Positions 37,810 through 46,972 of a DNA stretch of 64,000 nt are shown here, piece after piece. The stretch is from an uncultured Flavobacteriaceae bacterium (GTDB lineage Bacteria > Bacteroidota > Bacteroidia > Flavobacteriales > Flavobacteriaceae). The stretch spans positions 310,001 to 374,000 of the forward strand of contig CANLQD010000002.1 of the NCBI GenBank assembly GCA_947493175.1, written 5' to 3'. The stretch's first letter is position 1; every line of letters starts with the position of its first letter. The notes under the pieces were generated by a model that was given only the letters and a program-made list of their open reading frames with translations, was not told the DNA's origin and did not search any database. Both the position numbers and the translations under genes were made by a program.

Positions 37810-38421
37810 TCACAAACCCATTTTTGTAAGCAAGGCATCATAGGCTTCCTTCGTATCCAAATCAATGGCTTTACCCTCCGGGTCGACGACATACATATCA
37901 CCTTTGTATTTCCGGATGATTTCCTTTGCGCCCTGATCCCTATCTAAATCTGTTAATTCAGAAAAGTAGCGGGAACTAAAAACCGCCGGCACCCCTACAC
38001 GGTTACCGTATGATGTAACTATGATACCTTTATTTTCTGAGGCAAAGGCTTCCATGAGTCTTTTTAGGTATGAGGTGTCAATGAGGGGTTGATCTCCCAG
38101 CATCACCAAGATACCGTCTAAAGTTTGCTCAGTATTCATGAGGTTTTTTATACCGTAGGCAAGGGAACTTCCGAGACCGTCTTCCCAGTTTGGATTCATC
38201 AGCAATTCTACCTTGTATTTTGAAAGACTTTTTTGAATTTTTTGGGCATACGCTCCAAGAACAACACCTATTTTATTGATGTCCAAACCCTTTGCTTGCC
38301 GTATGGCGTGTTGTAGAAGTGTGCTATTTCCCCATGGTAATAGTTGCTTCGGCTGACCCATACGACGCGAAGCACCTGCGGCTAAGATTAAAATGGCAAT
38401 GCTGTTTTTGGGATTGGACAT
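37810..38421 (-). CDS. mocA: MocA-like molybdopterin nucleotidyltransferase
   Basis: This 203-residue protein is a MobA/MocA-type NTP transferase: ILILAAGASRRMGQPKQLLP (nucleotide loop), GVVLGAYAQKI, LMNPNWEDGLGSSL and LVMLGDQPLID. The DQP motif and context favour cytidylyl transfer to molybdopterin, the form of the cofactor (MCD) used by CO dehydrogenase. I start at ATG 38421 (MSNPKNSIAIL) because the nucleotide loop should be near the N-terminus; the open frame continues upstream to 38586. It lies downstream of the cox genes on the same strand but a convergent gene intervenes, so it probably has its own promoter. Confidence 0.85.
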   Translation of the reverse strand: MSNPKNSIAILILAAGASRRMGQPKQLLPWGNSTLLQHAIRQAKGLDINKIGVVLGAYAQKIQKSLSKYKVELLMNPNWEDGLGSSLAYGIKNLMNTEQTLDGILVMLGDQPLIDTSYLKRLMEAFASENKGIIVTSYGNRVGVPAVFSSRYFSELTDLDRDQGAKEIIRKYKGDMYVVDPEGKAIDLDTKEAYDALLTKMGL

Positions 38422-38728
38422 GGTATTAAAAATAGTCTTTATTTGGAATAAGGTGCCTATCCTATCGCTATCTTTCGGTAATTTCTTTCTATTCGTAGCA
38501 TAAACTGGTGCCAAACACAGAAAGATGCCGGGGTTTAAATGGCTTTTCCCCATTAATGCGATGCAAGTAGAACAAGTGTTCTTCACCTCAATCGCAGTTG
38601 TTATACATTCAGGGGGGAGAACGAGCTTTTAAAATTGGGGTGGCCAAATTTGAAGTCAGGGATATTTGAATGTGCCAAAAGCTCCGTATTTCTAGCGATT
38701 TTACTGGATGATCTAGGTTTGAACACTC

Positions 38729-38821
38729 CTACGACTGCCTGTCCTCACATAGTCATTTTGCCAGACGAAGGCGTCGAAATTTGATATCGAATTTCCTTGT
38801 AGTACCTCTGGGTTTGTCACC
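38729..38821 (+). repeat. Interspersed intergenic repeat, rearranged copy
   Basis: CCTCACATAGTCATTTTGCC then GACGAAGG matches the 3' end of the 34518 copy. It runs directly into CGTCGAAATTTGATATCGAA, TTTCCTTGTAGTACCTCTGG and GTTTGTCAC, which match that copy's middle. The order is therefore permuted, as in two truncated units joined. It overlaps the possible start of the next gene. Confidence 0.5.
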
Positions 38822-39296
38822 CGAAAGTTTACTACTTTTAGAACTAGAAATACCTGTTTTGCTGCATCTACCTAAAATAAGTTTGGATATTTTATCCCCA
38901 AAAGAACGCGGGGTGCACCTTCGTTTAAATAAGGAGGCATATGGGGAAGAGCTGGCAAAAAAAGTGGCAAAACGGTTGGGTACCGCAAAATATAGAGGTT
39001 GGGGACTTTATCACTCCCATAGGGATTATTGCGGACTTGGCATTTTTCTTTTTGACCAGTTGTATACCTTAGGCGTTGTGAATGATGGTTATGGTCCTCA
39101 TCCCGTACTTGTGACTTTTGAAAAAGAGAAAGACTTCGTGCATTGGCTGGCCCAGGAAAACGACCAAAGTATGGCACTTTACGGAGAGAATTTTAATAAT
39201 CAGACCATCACACGACTACGGCTTGAATGGTTTTTAGAGGAAAGCTATTCCCCAGTCTGGAACGACTACTGCCACTATTTGCGTACTCGAAAATAA
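38781..39296 (+). CDS. Uncharacterised protein, uncertain start
   Basis: The frame from TTG 38781 gives 171 residues but its first dozen codons lie inside an interspersed repeat, and no ATG occurs until late in the frame. The real start may be a later TTG (for example 38814, LSPESLLLLEL). The body looks like a genuine protein: AYGEELAKKVAKRLGTAKYR, GLYHSHRDYCGLGIFLFDQL, HPVLVTFEKEKDFVHWLAQE and LRLEWFLEESYSPVWND. I do not recognise the family. It is convergent with coxF and may be a decayed gene that lost its 5' end. Confidence 0.6.
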   Translation: MISNFLVVPLGLSPESLLLLELEIPVLLHLPKISLDILSPKERGVHLRLNKEAYGEELAKKVAKRLGTAKYRGWGLYHSHRDYCGLGIFLFDQLYTLGVVNDGYGPHPVLVTFEKEKDFVHWLAQENDQSMALYGENFNNQTITRLRLEWFLEESYSPVWNDYCHYLRTRK

Positions 39297-39318
39297 CAAT
39301 TGGTATTTTCTGTTTGTT

Positions 39319-40326
39319 CTAGGATTTTATATATTGACCAGGATTTTTTTCAAAACTCACCTTGCAACCGTCGCAACAGAAATAGACCTTTTCGCCTCTA
39401 TAATCCACAATATGTTTGGGATTCTTTTTCGAAACCGGTACTTGACAAACAGGGTTGATGTAATACTCTTCAGCAAAGATATCCGCAGCTTCGGTCGAAG
39501 CCTCCGAAACCTTATTTTCCGTGTTATTTTGAGCTGTTTTCCCAATTCTAGTTCCATTTCTAAAATGGTCGACGACCTCCGCCAAAATGCTAATGGCCAC
39601 TTCACTAGCTAATTTGGCATTGATATCTAACCCAACCGGACTTCGCAATTGGGCAATACGACTTTCGGCAATACCCTCATTTGTTAAGTACTCCTTAATA
39701 TCCTCCGATTTTTTTACACTAGCCACAAACCCAACATACGCTACCGTAGTTTTCAACGCTTTTTTAACCGATAGTTCATCGTCTTCGCCCTGGGTGGTAA
39801 CAATGATGTAGGTGTTGTTGGCATTTTTAAGATTGGAAAAGTCTACGGTATCCAAAACTTCATTTGCCGTTGGGAAAGTTTGTGTATCGGCATCAGTGGC
39901 CATTACCGACACCTTAAAATCTGCCGAAGAAGCCATTTGTACCAACTTGCGTGCGATATTCGATTTGCCCACCACAATAATTTCCGGTTGCGGTATTACA
40001 GGTTCTATAAGCACTTCTACCGTACCCTTACTTTGACAACTCATAACATATTCTTTAAAATTTGCCGTTTCCCGTGTACCACCGTCCGGAGAAATACGAA
40101 CTCTTCTATAACGTTTGGTCTTAATAACTTCCAACGCCTCTTTTACTACGATTCCACGAACACAACCACCTCCTATCCAGCCGATCAATTCGCCGGTTTC
40201 CAAAATAAGCGCCTTATCCCCTACTTTGCCCGAACTAGGAGCGATACGATCGATTACCTGCGCAACGGCAAAGTCGATACCTTTGGTTCGTTGTTTTTCA
40301 ATTTGTAAGGTAAGTTCGTTAAACAT
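39319..40326 (-). CDS. coxF: CoxF/XdhC-family maturation protein with C-terminal YHS domain
   Basis: This 335-residue protein has the XdhC pattern: FAVAQVIDRIAPSSGKVGDK, LIGWIGGGCVRGIVVKEAL, a Rossmann domain (EIIVVGKSNIARKLVQMA) and LRSPVGLDINAKLASEVAIS. A C-terminal YHS/TRASH-type metal-binding domain (about 288-335) carries Cys in INPVCQVPV and YFCCDGCK. XdhC proteins bind and insert the molybdenum cofactor. The extra Cys-rich domain could handle copper, which this enzyme needs (inference). Its start overlaps the coxE stop by eight bases. Confidence 0.88.
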   Translation of the reverse strand: MFNELTLQIEKQRTKGIDFAVAQVIDRIAPSSGKVGDKALILETGELIGWIGGGCVRGIVVKEALEVIKTKRYRRVRISPDGGTRETANFKEYVMSCQSKGTVEVLIEPVIPQPEIIVVGKSNIARKLVQMASSADFKVSVMATDADTQTFPTANEVLDTVDFSNLKNANNTYIIVTTQGEDDELSVKKALKTTVAYVGFVASVKKSEDIKEYLTNEGIAESRIAQLRSPVGLDINAKLASEVAISILAEVVDHFRNGTRIGKTAQNNTENKVSEASTEAADIFAEEYYINPVCQVPVSKKNPKHIVDYRGEKVYFCCDGCKVSFEKNPGQYIKS

Positions 40327-41458
40327 CCATCAATAATTTTTCCAATTTTAATAAACTATCCAGATTATGGGCGGCTTCAAAGGCATCTAAATGTGGCATT
40401 ACATTCACCATCCCTTTTTGTATTGGTTGGTAGCCTTCCATTCCTTTCAAAGGATTTAACCAGATCAGTGTTTTACATTTTCTGCGAATGGTTCGTACCG
40501 CTTCCTTGAGTACCGAAACATTCCCCGTTTCAAGGCCATCACTCAAAATTACCACAATATGCTTTTGGCTAAGAAACTTGCTCCCGTAAACTGAAAGAAA
40601 TTGGGTCAATGACGCTCCAATTTTTGTTCCACTGGACCATGATGGTACCGTACTTCCGATTTGTTTTAAAATCTCTTGTTCATTATTTTGCCTTAACATA
40701 GGGGTCACATGGGTCAAATGTGTACTAAAGGTAAAGAACTCAAGCGTTTTAAAGTACTTTTTAAGTACGAGTACATATCGTAACAGGTAGTAACTATAGG
40801 TGTCCATAGAGCCGCTTATATCCAATATAAAGACTACTTTTCTTTTTTCTTTTCGTTTTCTTTTGCGAGATAGGTCCAACAACATACCTCCTTTTGAAAT
40901 TCCATGTCGAATGGTATTTCGGATGTCGATGTTTCCCTTATTGGCATTTTCTAGACGCCTTTTAAAACGCATGCTCATTTGATGAAAAAGCGCTTCGGCC
41001 AATTCTTCCAACTTTTCCTTGTCCGCTACATTTACCTTTGAGAAATCGGTAAATCGCAAACGAATGTTTTCATTGGCACCTACCGTTTGCTTTGCTTCCT
41101 GTTGTTTCACTTCCTTTTTGGGAAGCTTGAATTCCGTTCCCATGAAAATGACCGTCGCCGTATCTTTTTGCTTTTTTAGTTGTTGTACCTGCTTTTTACG
41201 TTTTTCCAGGACATCCTCATAATAGCGGCTCCAAAATCGATCGAATAGTTCATCGAATCGATCAAAATGCTCTTTTCGCTTGCAATAAATAGCTTTTAGG
41301 CTGTATTGAAACAATTTACGGTCGAGTACGTAACCACGTTCGGCGACCTCAAAAGCATCGCGTGTTTCTTGTGGTCCCAACATAAATTGCCTTTCCCGAC
41401 AGTACATGGTAAAATCGATAAGACGTTCTTTGAATGTTTTTTGTACTTCGACAGGCAT
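40319..41458 (-). CDS. coxE: CoxE-like von Willebrand A-domain protein
   Basis: This 379-residue protein belongs to the CoxE family: a helical N-terminal half (FTMYCRERQFMLGPQETRDAFE) and a VWA domain (about 210-375) with a MIDAS motif in VVFILDISGSMDTYS, SSGTKIGASLTQF and VVILSDGLETGN. In Oligotropha CoxE works with the AAA+ protein CoxD during assembly of the Mo-Cu active site, with a membrane-associated role reported. It lies between coxD and coxF in the same order as the classical cluster. Confidence 0.9.
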   Translation of the reverse strand: MPVEVQKTFKERLIDFTMYCRERQFMLGPQETRDAFEVAERGYVLDRKLFQYSLKAIYCKRKEHFDRFDELFDRFWSRYYEDVLEKRKKQVQQLKKQKDTATVIFMGTEFKLPKKEVKQQEAKQTVGANENIRLRFTDFSKVNVADKEKLEELAEALFHQMSMRFKRRLENANKGNIDIRNTIRHGISKGGMLLDLSRKRKRKEKRKVVFILDISGSMDTYSYYLLRYVLVLKKYFKTLEFFTFSTHLTHVTPMLRQNNEQEILKQIGSTVPSWSSGTKIGASLTQFLSVYGSKFLSQKHIVVILSDGLETGNVSVLKEAVRTIRRKCKTLIWLNPLKGMEGYQPIQKGMVNVMPHLDAFEAAHNLDSLLKLEKLLMDV

Positions 41459-41524
41459 CAGCTAACGCTTTGTGTGATTCTCGCAGATAGGTCCAAATTC
41501 TGACATATACTTTTGTGCCAAGGC

Positions 41525-42397
41525 TTATGTAATTGGTACTAAAAACTCTTGCACACTTTTGTTCCGTACAAACTCAACATCATCTTTGTGCTTGAGAACA
41601 CTACCGATGGTGGTTTTTACAATTTCATCAGTAATATTCTTTTGGTTCATCAATAACAAAGTTTTGGCCCAGTCTAACGATTCTGCGATTCCTGGAGGCT
41701 TGTGCAGACTTGATTTTCGCAAATTATGGATAAAAGTTACCACCTGACTTGCCAACTCCTCATCGATATGGGGCAGTTTTTTAGCGATGATAGCTATTTC
41801 CCCCGACTTGGAAGGAAAGTCTACCCAGTGGTACAAACACCTACGCCTGAGGGCATCGCTCAATTCTCTCGTTCGATTCGATGTAAGGATTACCAAGGGC
41901 TTCGATTTTGCAGGTATTGTCCCTAATTCTGGAATACTAATCTGATAATCGGACAATAATTCCAACAAATAGGCTTCAAACTCTTCATCGGCCCTATCAA
42001 TTTCATCAATCAGCAACACTACTTGTTTTTCAGTGCTTATAGACTGTAACAAAGGTCTTTGTAACACGTAGTCCATGCCAAAAATCTGATCTTGGAGCGA
42101 TTTCTTATCCGTTTCCTGTTCAAAGAGTTTTATGTGCAGTAATTGTTTTTGGTAATTCCATTCGTAGATGGTGGTATTCACATCCAACCCCTCATAACAC
42201 TGTAGGCGAATTAAATCAGTTCCCAAATACGTGGCCAATGTTTTGGCCAAAACTGTTTTTCCCACGCCGGGATTGCCTTCCAGTAACAATGGCTTTTCCA
42301 AATTCTTTAAAAGGAAAATCGAAGTGGCCAACGCCTCGTTCAAAATATAATCATGCTTATAAAAACTCTTTATAAGTTCGTCTATTTCTGTAGTCAA
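41525..42397 (-). CDS. coxD: CoxD-like MoxR-family AAA+ ATPase
   Basis: This 290-residue ATPase has Walker A GNPGVGKT, Walker B VVLLIDEIDRA, sensor 1 in PLVILTSNRTRELSDALRRR and the MoxR-type YHWVDFPS segment. CoxD from Oligotropha is an ATP-dependent chaperone needed to build the [CuSMoO2] centre of CO dehydrogenase, which matches its place here between coxG and coxE. Gaps of 66 bases on each side are compatible with one operon. Confidence 0.92.
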   Translation of the reverse strand: MTTEIDELIKSFYKHDYILNEALATSIFLLKNLEKPLLLEGNPGVGKTVLAKTLATYLGTDLIRLQCYEGLDVNTTIYEWNYQKQLLHIKLFEQETDKKSLQDQIFGMDYVLQRPLLQSISTEKQVVLLIDEIDRADEEFEAYLLELLSDYQISIPELGTIPAKSKPLVILTSNRTRELSDALRRRCLYHWVDFPSKSGEIAIIAKKLPHIDEELASQVVTFIHNLRKSSLHKPPGIAESLDWAKTLLLMNQKNITDEIVKTTIGSVLKHKDDVEFVRNKSVQEFLVPIT

Positions 42398-42463
42398 TAG
42401 CTTTCATTTATAAAAGCCATGCCGGGGGAGCATGGCTTCTTGTTGGTAAGAATTTGTCCAATA

Positions 42464-42940
42464 CTATACAGAAGCTTCAGCTTCGGCCGCAGCCAGTTTT
42501 TTCGAAAAGTTGGAAACAAACTGTTTGAACAATTGGTTCGAAACGGTCGTGATCAAACGGGAGCCGAATTGGGCAATTTTTCCGTTTACGGTAACATCCA
42601 TGATCGCATCGAGCTTTACGCCCCCTTCCTCACGATCCGACAAGTCAATAGACATGACCATTTCGGCATTTCCATTGCCTTTAGAATCTACCCCATCTCC
42701 CGTGATGACGATTTTTCTATTCTCAATATCTATCTCCTTATAGAAAATATCGGCATCGTATTTAACGCCCATAGGGCCGAACTTCATTCCTACTTTGCCC
42801 TTGTACTGATTCTCGCCTACTTTTTCGTCTACCGAAACACCGGGCACACAGTCCATAATTTTCTCGGGATCGATTAAATGCTCCCAAACCAGTTCTGTAC
42901 GCTGGGGCACTTCAAAAGATTTATTTAATTGTGTTTTCAT
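42464..42940 (-). CDS. coxG: CoxG-like SRPBCC protein
   Basis: This 158-residue protein has the CoxG/SRPBCC helix-grip pattern: SFEVPQRTELVWEHLIDPEK, IMDCVPGVSVDEKVGENQYK, VSVGxxG-like strands and the C-terminal helix QLFKQFVSNFSKKLAA. CoxG is thought to recruit CO dehydrogenase to the membrane or quinone pool. It follows coxL by 88 bases; in the classical cluster it comes after coxF, so the order differs here. Confidence 0.9.
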   Translation of the reverse strand: MKTQLNKSFEVPQRTELVWEHLIDPEKIMDCVPGVSVDEKVGENQYKGKVGMKFGPMGVKYDADIFYKEIDIENRKIVITGDGVDSKGNGNAEMVMSIDLSDREEGGVKLDAIMDVTVNGKIAQFGSRLITTVSNQLFKQFVSNFSKKLAAAEAEASV

Positions 42941-43028
42941 TAGATTTTTTTGCTTTGATTCCCGTACCTCATCTTCTTCCGGAAGAAACGAGGGCCGAAA
43001 TTTTTAGATTAATAATATACTACAGCAC

Positions 43029-45395
43029 CTAGGCTTTTGCCTTCTGTGCCTGAATTGCCTCCCATACTTTTGCTGGAGTAATAGGAATATCTAAATGCTT
43101 GATTCCCAATGGATACAATGCATCGATAATGGCATTCGCAATTGCCGGTGGCGCCCCTACGGTTGGAGACTCCGCTACACCCTTTGCTCCCAGAGGATGG
43201 TGTGGTGAGGGTGTAATGGTATGGCCCGTTTCCCAATGCGGCGATTCTACGGCCGTGGGTACCAGATAATCCATAAAGGTGCCGTTCAGCACGTTACCCT
43301 CATCGTCGTATTCGATACCCTCGTACATCGCTGGGGCAATACCCTGTGTAAGCCCACCATGCACTTGGCCCTCTACAATCATGGGGTTGATAATATTTCC
43401 GCAATCATCGATGGCTACAAAGCGTTTCACATCGATAGCTCCGGTTTCTTCATCTACTTCAACCACACAGATATAGGCGCCATTCGGGAAGGTAAGGTTT
43501 GGTGGATCATAGTAATGTGTCGCTTCAAAACCAGGCTCCATACCGGGCGGAATATTGGTGTACGCAGCAAAAGCGACATCCTGAATGGTCTTTGATTTTT
43601 CAGGAGCTCCTTTCACAAAGTACTTGCCTACCTCCCATTCGATATCTTCTTCACTCACCTCTAAAAGGTGCGCAGCGATTTTCTTTCCTTTTTCCTTTAA
43701 CTTTCGAGCTGCAACAGCAGCAGCGGCCCCGGCAGTAGGGGTACTTCTACTTGCATAGGTACCTAATCCATAAGGGGCAGTATCTGTATCGCCTTCCTCT
43801 ATCTCGATATCGGTATAGGGAATACCCAATTCTTCGGCAAGTATTTGCGCATAGGTGGTTTCGTGGCCTTGACCCTGCGATTTGGTTCCGAAACGTGCCA
43901 TGGCCTTTCCAGTAGGATGTACGCGAATCTCTGCACTGTCGAACATGGCGATTCCCAAAATATCAAAATCCTTCGATGGCCCGGCGCCCACTACTTCGGT
44001 GAATGTACAGATTCCAATGCCCATCAATTTTCCTTGTGCTCGTTTTTCGGCTTGTTCTTTTTTGTAATCATCATAACCAAGCATGTCCATTGCCTTTTTC
44101 AAAGTGGCCTCGTAATCGCCACTATCATAGCTCCACCCTAATGGAGAAGCATAGGGAAATTGGTCTTTCTTGATGAAGTTCTCAAAACGTAGCTGCGCGG
44201 GATCCTTCCCGATTTCGGCAGCCAACTTATCGACCATACGTTCAATGGCATGCACCGCTTCAGTTACGCGAAAAGAGCATCGGTATGCAACCCCTCCGGG
44301 AGCTTTGTTCGTATACACGGCATCCAATTCAGCGAATGCATGCTCATAATCGTACGAACCCGTACAGATAGAAAACATCCCTGTAGGATACTTAGAAGGA
44401 TTTGCAGAGGAATCCGTATACCCATGGTCCGCCAAGGTAGATACCTTAAAAGCTTGGATTTTTCCATCTTTCGTTGCTGCAAGTTCACAATCCATGTGGT
44501 AATCCCTTGCAAAACCGTTCGTTAAATTTTCAGAACGGTCTTCTATCCACTTTACAGGCTTTCCGATTAAAAACGATGCTGCTATGGCTACCACATATCC
44601 CGGATACACAGGTACCTTACCGCCGAAGCCCCCTCCAATATCAGGAGAAATAATACGGATTTTTTCTTCGGACAGTCCCACATGACCCGCAACCAAGGCT
44701 AAAATAGTACGAACCGCATGGGGTGCCTGTGTTGTTAGATAAATCAGCATTTTTTGGGTATCCTTATCATAGGAGGCTACACAACCGCAGGTTTCAATAG
44801 AGGCCACATGAATTCTTGGAAGATGAATACGTTCTTTTACCACCACGTCGGCATTTGCGATAACGGCATCCGTTTTTTCCCGGTCACCACGCTCCCAATG
44901 ATATATTTGATTGTCTTTTTGTCCTTCTTTATCAGGGCGGAGCAAAGGAGCGTCTTCATCGAGTGCCTTGTATGGATTCACAATAGCGTCCATCGGTTCA
45001 TAATCTACTTCTACCGCCTCTGCACCATCTACTGCGATATAACGGTCTGTAGCAATAACCGCACATACTTCTTGCGATTGATGCATGATCGTGTCGGTAG
45101 GCAAAACCATTTGTTGGTCGGACAATAAAGTCGGCATCCAGTGCAATCCGTATTGTGCCAAGTCTTCTCCGGTGATAACGGCTAGTACACCGTCTATGGC
45201 CAGTGCCTTGTCTTTATTGATACTTTTGATTTTGGCATACGCGTACGGACTTCGTACCATGACCATACTGAGCATACCGGGTAATTTTACGTCATCGGTA
45301 TAATTGCCTTTGCCATGCAAGAATCTTGCGTCTTCTTTTCTTTTTACGGAGTGGCCCATTCCGCCAACTTCCGGTGATGTTTTACATGAGAACAT
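43029..45395 (-). CDS. coxL: Aerobic carbon monoxide dehydrogenase large subunit, form I
   Basis: This 788-residue protein is the molybdopterin-binding subunit of the xanthine oxidase family. The active-site loop GGVAYRCSFRVTEA places AYRCSFR at 370-376, the AYxCSFR signature of form I CoxL; Cys373 would hold the copper bridged by sulfide to molybdenum. Other landmarks are SPDIGGGFGGKVPVYPG (Moco site), GTKSQGQGHETTYAQI and the catalytic Glu742 in AKGVAESPTVG. Together with coxS and coxM it oxidises CO to CO2 and passes electrons to the respiratory chain. The gene order M-S-L is also that of form I. The length is close to the 809 residues of the Oligotropha enzyme. Confidence 0.95.
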   Translation of the reverse strand: MFSCKTSPEVGGMGHSVKRKEDARFLHGKGNYTDDVKLPGMLSMVMVRSPYAYAKIKSINKDKALAIDGVLAVITGEDLAQYGLHWMPTLLSDQQMVLPTDTIMHQSQEVCAVIATDRYIAVDGAEAVEVDYEPMDAIVNPYKALDEDAPLLRPDKEGQKDNQIYHWERGDREKTDAVIANADVVVKERIHLPRIHVASIETCGCVASYDKDTQKMLIYLTTQAPHAVRTILALVAGHVGLSEEKIRIISPDIGGGFGGKVPVYPGYVVAIAASFLIGKPVKWIEDRSENLTNGFARDYHMDCELAATKDGKIQAFKVSTLADHGYTDSSANPSKYPTGMFSICTGSYDYEHAFAELDAVYTNKAPGGVAYRCSFRVTEAVHAIERMVDKLAAEIGKDPAQLRFENFIKKDQFPYASPLGWSYDSGDYEATLKKAMDMLGYDDYKKEQAEKRAQGKLMGIGICTFTEVVGAGPSKDFDILGIAMFDSAEIRVHPTGKAMARFGTKSQGQGHETTYAQILAEELGIPYTDIEIEEGDTDTAPYGLGTYASRSTPTAGAAAAVAARKLKEKGKKIAAHLLEVSEEDIEWEVGKYFVKGAPEKSKTIQDVAFAAYTNIPPGMEPGFEATHYYDPPNLTFPNGAYICVVEVDEETGAIDVKRFVAIDDCGNIINPMIVEGQVHGGLTQGIAPAMYEGIEYDDEGNVLNGTFMDYLVPTAVESPHWETGHTITPSPHHPLGAKGVAESPTVGAPPAIANAIIDALYPLGIKHLDIPITPAKVWEAIQAQKAKA

Positions 45396-45415
45396 AATAG
45401 TTAATAGCTTAAAAG

Positions 45416-45907
45416 TTAGACGGTTGGCTCCTTTTCTTGTTGCATTTCCTTGGCAGCCTGCTGTATCGACTTAACGATGTTGTTGTAACCGGTACAACGG
45501 CATAGATTTCCTGAGATTCCCCAACGGATTTCTTCTTCTGTTGGGTTTGGGTTATTCTCTAGCATGTCTATGGAGCGCATGATCATTCCAGGGGTACAAA
45601 AGCCACAATGCAGCCCATGCTGGTCATGGAATGCCTGTTGCAACGGATGGTTCGTACCATCGGCAGCGATTCCTTCGATCGTCGTGATATTAGCACCATC
45701 GGCACGTACCGTTAAGTAGGTACATGATTTTACCGATTTACCATCTATCAATATGGTACAAGCACCACAACTAGATGTATCACAACCGATATGAGTACCG
45801 GTCATGTCTAGATTTTCTCTAATAAAATGTACAAGGAGCAAGCGCGAATCTACTTCGGCAGTAACGCTTTCTCCGTTAATTGTCATAGTTACTGTATGTT
45901 TTGCCAT
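45416..45907 (-). CDS. coxS: CO dehydrogenase small (iron-sulfur) subunit
   Basis: This 163-residue subunit carries two [2Fe-2S] clusters. The plant-ferredoxin-like one uses Cys42, Cys47, Cys50 and Cys62 ([20 protein letters not shown], then SC). The second uses Cys101, Cys104, Cys136 and Cys138 ([17 protein letters not shown]). It relays electrons from molybdenum in CoxL to FAD in CoxM. It starts eight bases after coxM and ends 20 bases before coxL. All ligands are present. Confidence 0.95.
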   Translation of the reverse strand: MAKHTVTMTINGESVTAEVDSRLLLVHFIRENLDMTGTHIGCDTSSCGACTILIDGKSVKSCTYLTVRADGANITTIEGIAADGTNHPLQQAFHDQHGLHCGFCTPGMIMRSIDMLENNPNPTEEEIRWGISGNLCRCTGYNNIVKSIQQAAKEMQQEKEPTV

Positions 45908-45915
45908 AATTGATT

Positions 45916-46785
45916 TTATTGTCTTGCTCTTTCCAAAGCTTTGTTCAACATTCGTTTTGTCAGTGTATTCACGATCGACCTTTTATAGGCCTCGGAGCCT
46001 CTTAAATCGGATTCCGGTTCACAATCCTCACTCGCCATTTGAGCTACCTCCTCGATCAAGGCATCGGTGACCGCTTTTCCTCTCAAAAATGCCTCTCCCC
46101 GCTCAAGACGCATTGGAACGGCACTGACATTGGTAAGTCCGATTCCGATTTCAGTACAAACTCCCGCATCATCCAACTCAATATGTACGGCGACTCCTGC
46201 CGTAGCATAATCCCCCACCTTTCGTTCCATCTTGTAGTAGGCCCCACCGCTGTTTTTCCTGGCTTTTGGTATTTGTATCTCCGTTAAAATATCGCCTTGT
46301 TCCAATGCGGTCATATAAAACCCATGAAAAAACTCATCAATGGGAATTTCTTTCTTTCCGTCGGTGCCTTCCGCTATGATCGTCGCACGTAGGGCCAACA
46401 TCAATGCTGGTTGATCGTTGGCGGCATCACCATGCGCGATATTGCCTCCAATAGTTCCACAATTACGTACAGAAGGATCGGCAGTGAGCCATACGGCATC
46501 CCCAAAAATGGGATACTTTTCCTGTAATAGCGCATTGTGCTCTATTTCGGTCTGTGTGGTAAGACCTCCGATTTTCAGTAGGTCGTCGTCTTCCTTGATA
46601 TAGGAAAGACCCTGAATCTTACTGATGTCGATAATGTGTTCGGGGGTGGCAAAACGAAGCTTCATCATCGGAAGGAGACTATGCCCGCCCGACATGTATT
46701 TTGCTTCCTCACCAAGCTCCCCTGACAATGCAATAGCCTCTTGCAGCGTTGTTGCTTTGTGATAGGTGAAATTAGCTGGAATCAT
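45916..46785 (-). CDS. coxM: CO dehydrogenase medium (FAD) subunit
   Basis: This 289-residue flavoprotein has the two FAD-contacting motifs of Cox[21 protein letters not shown] (about 32-51) and [20 protein letters not shown] (about 108-127). The C-terminal domain includes [14 protein letters not shown] passes electrons from the iron-sulfur subunit to quinone or another acceptor. It is the first gene of the cox operon, 187 bases from the divergent desulfurase gene. Confidence 0.94.
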   Translation of the reverse strand: MIPANFTYHKATTLQEAIALSGELGEEAKYMSGGHSLLPMMKLRFATPEHIIDISKIQGLSYIKEDDDLLKIGGLTTQTEIEHNALLQEKYPIFGDAVWLTADPSVRNCGTIGGNIAHGDAANDQPALMLALRATIIAEGTDGKKEIPIDEFFHGFYMTALEQGDILTEIQIPKARKNSGGAYYKMERKVGDYATAGVAVHIELDDAGVCTEIGIGLTNVSAVPMRLERGEAFLRGKAVTDALIEEVAQMASEDCEPESDLRGSEAYKRSIVNTLTKRMLNKALERARQ

Positions 46786-46818
46786 AATTTTTATCTAAAT
46801 AATTTATGAAGTTGGTAA

Positions 46819-46849
46819 TAAATGTATCTTAAATTTATGGACAACGCAA
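46819..46849 (-). promoter_or_regulatory. Candidate promoter of the cox operon
   Basis: On the minus strand TTG (46849-46847) is followed after 20 bases by TACATTTA (46826-46819), close to the Bacteroidota pattern TTG...TAnnTTTG with the last base changed. It lies 34 bases before the coxM ATG. Confidence 0.3.
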
Positions 46850-46933
46850 ACGACAACCTGTTTTTGTTTAACAGTTTAGTATATTTTTAAGACAGAAATT
46901 TGAAAATGCCTTCCCAAAAACTATTGTGAAGTG

Positions 46934-46941
46934 TATTTTTG
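46934..46941 (+). promoter_or_regulatory. Candidate -7 element of the desulfurase gene
   Basis: TATTTTTG matches TAnnTTTG exactly and lies 31 bases before the ATG at 46973. No well-placed TTG -33 element was found. Confidence 0.3.
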
Positions 46942-46972
46942 ATAAACCATATTTTTTAATACCACTGGTAGA

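Noticed and set aside
38422..38586. 55-residue N-terminal extension of the MocA-like protein
   Set aside because: The nucleotide-binding loop should be within the first 20 residues; the extension is low in family likeness.
43029..45395. CoxL as xanthine dehydrogenase or form II CO dehydrogenase homologue
   Set aside because: The loop reads AYRCSFR, not the form II AYRGAGR, and the M-S-L gene order with coxD/E/F/G fits form I.
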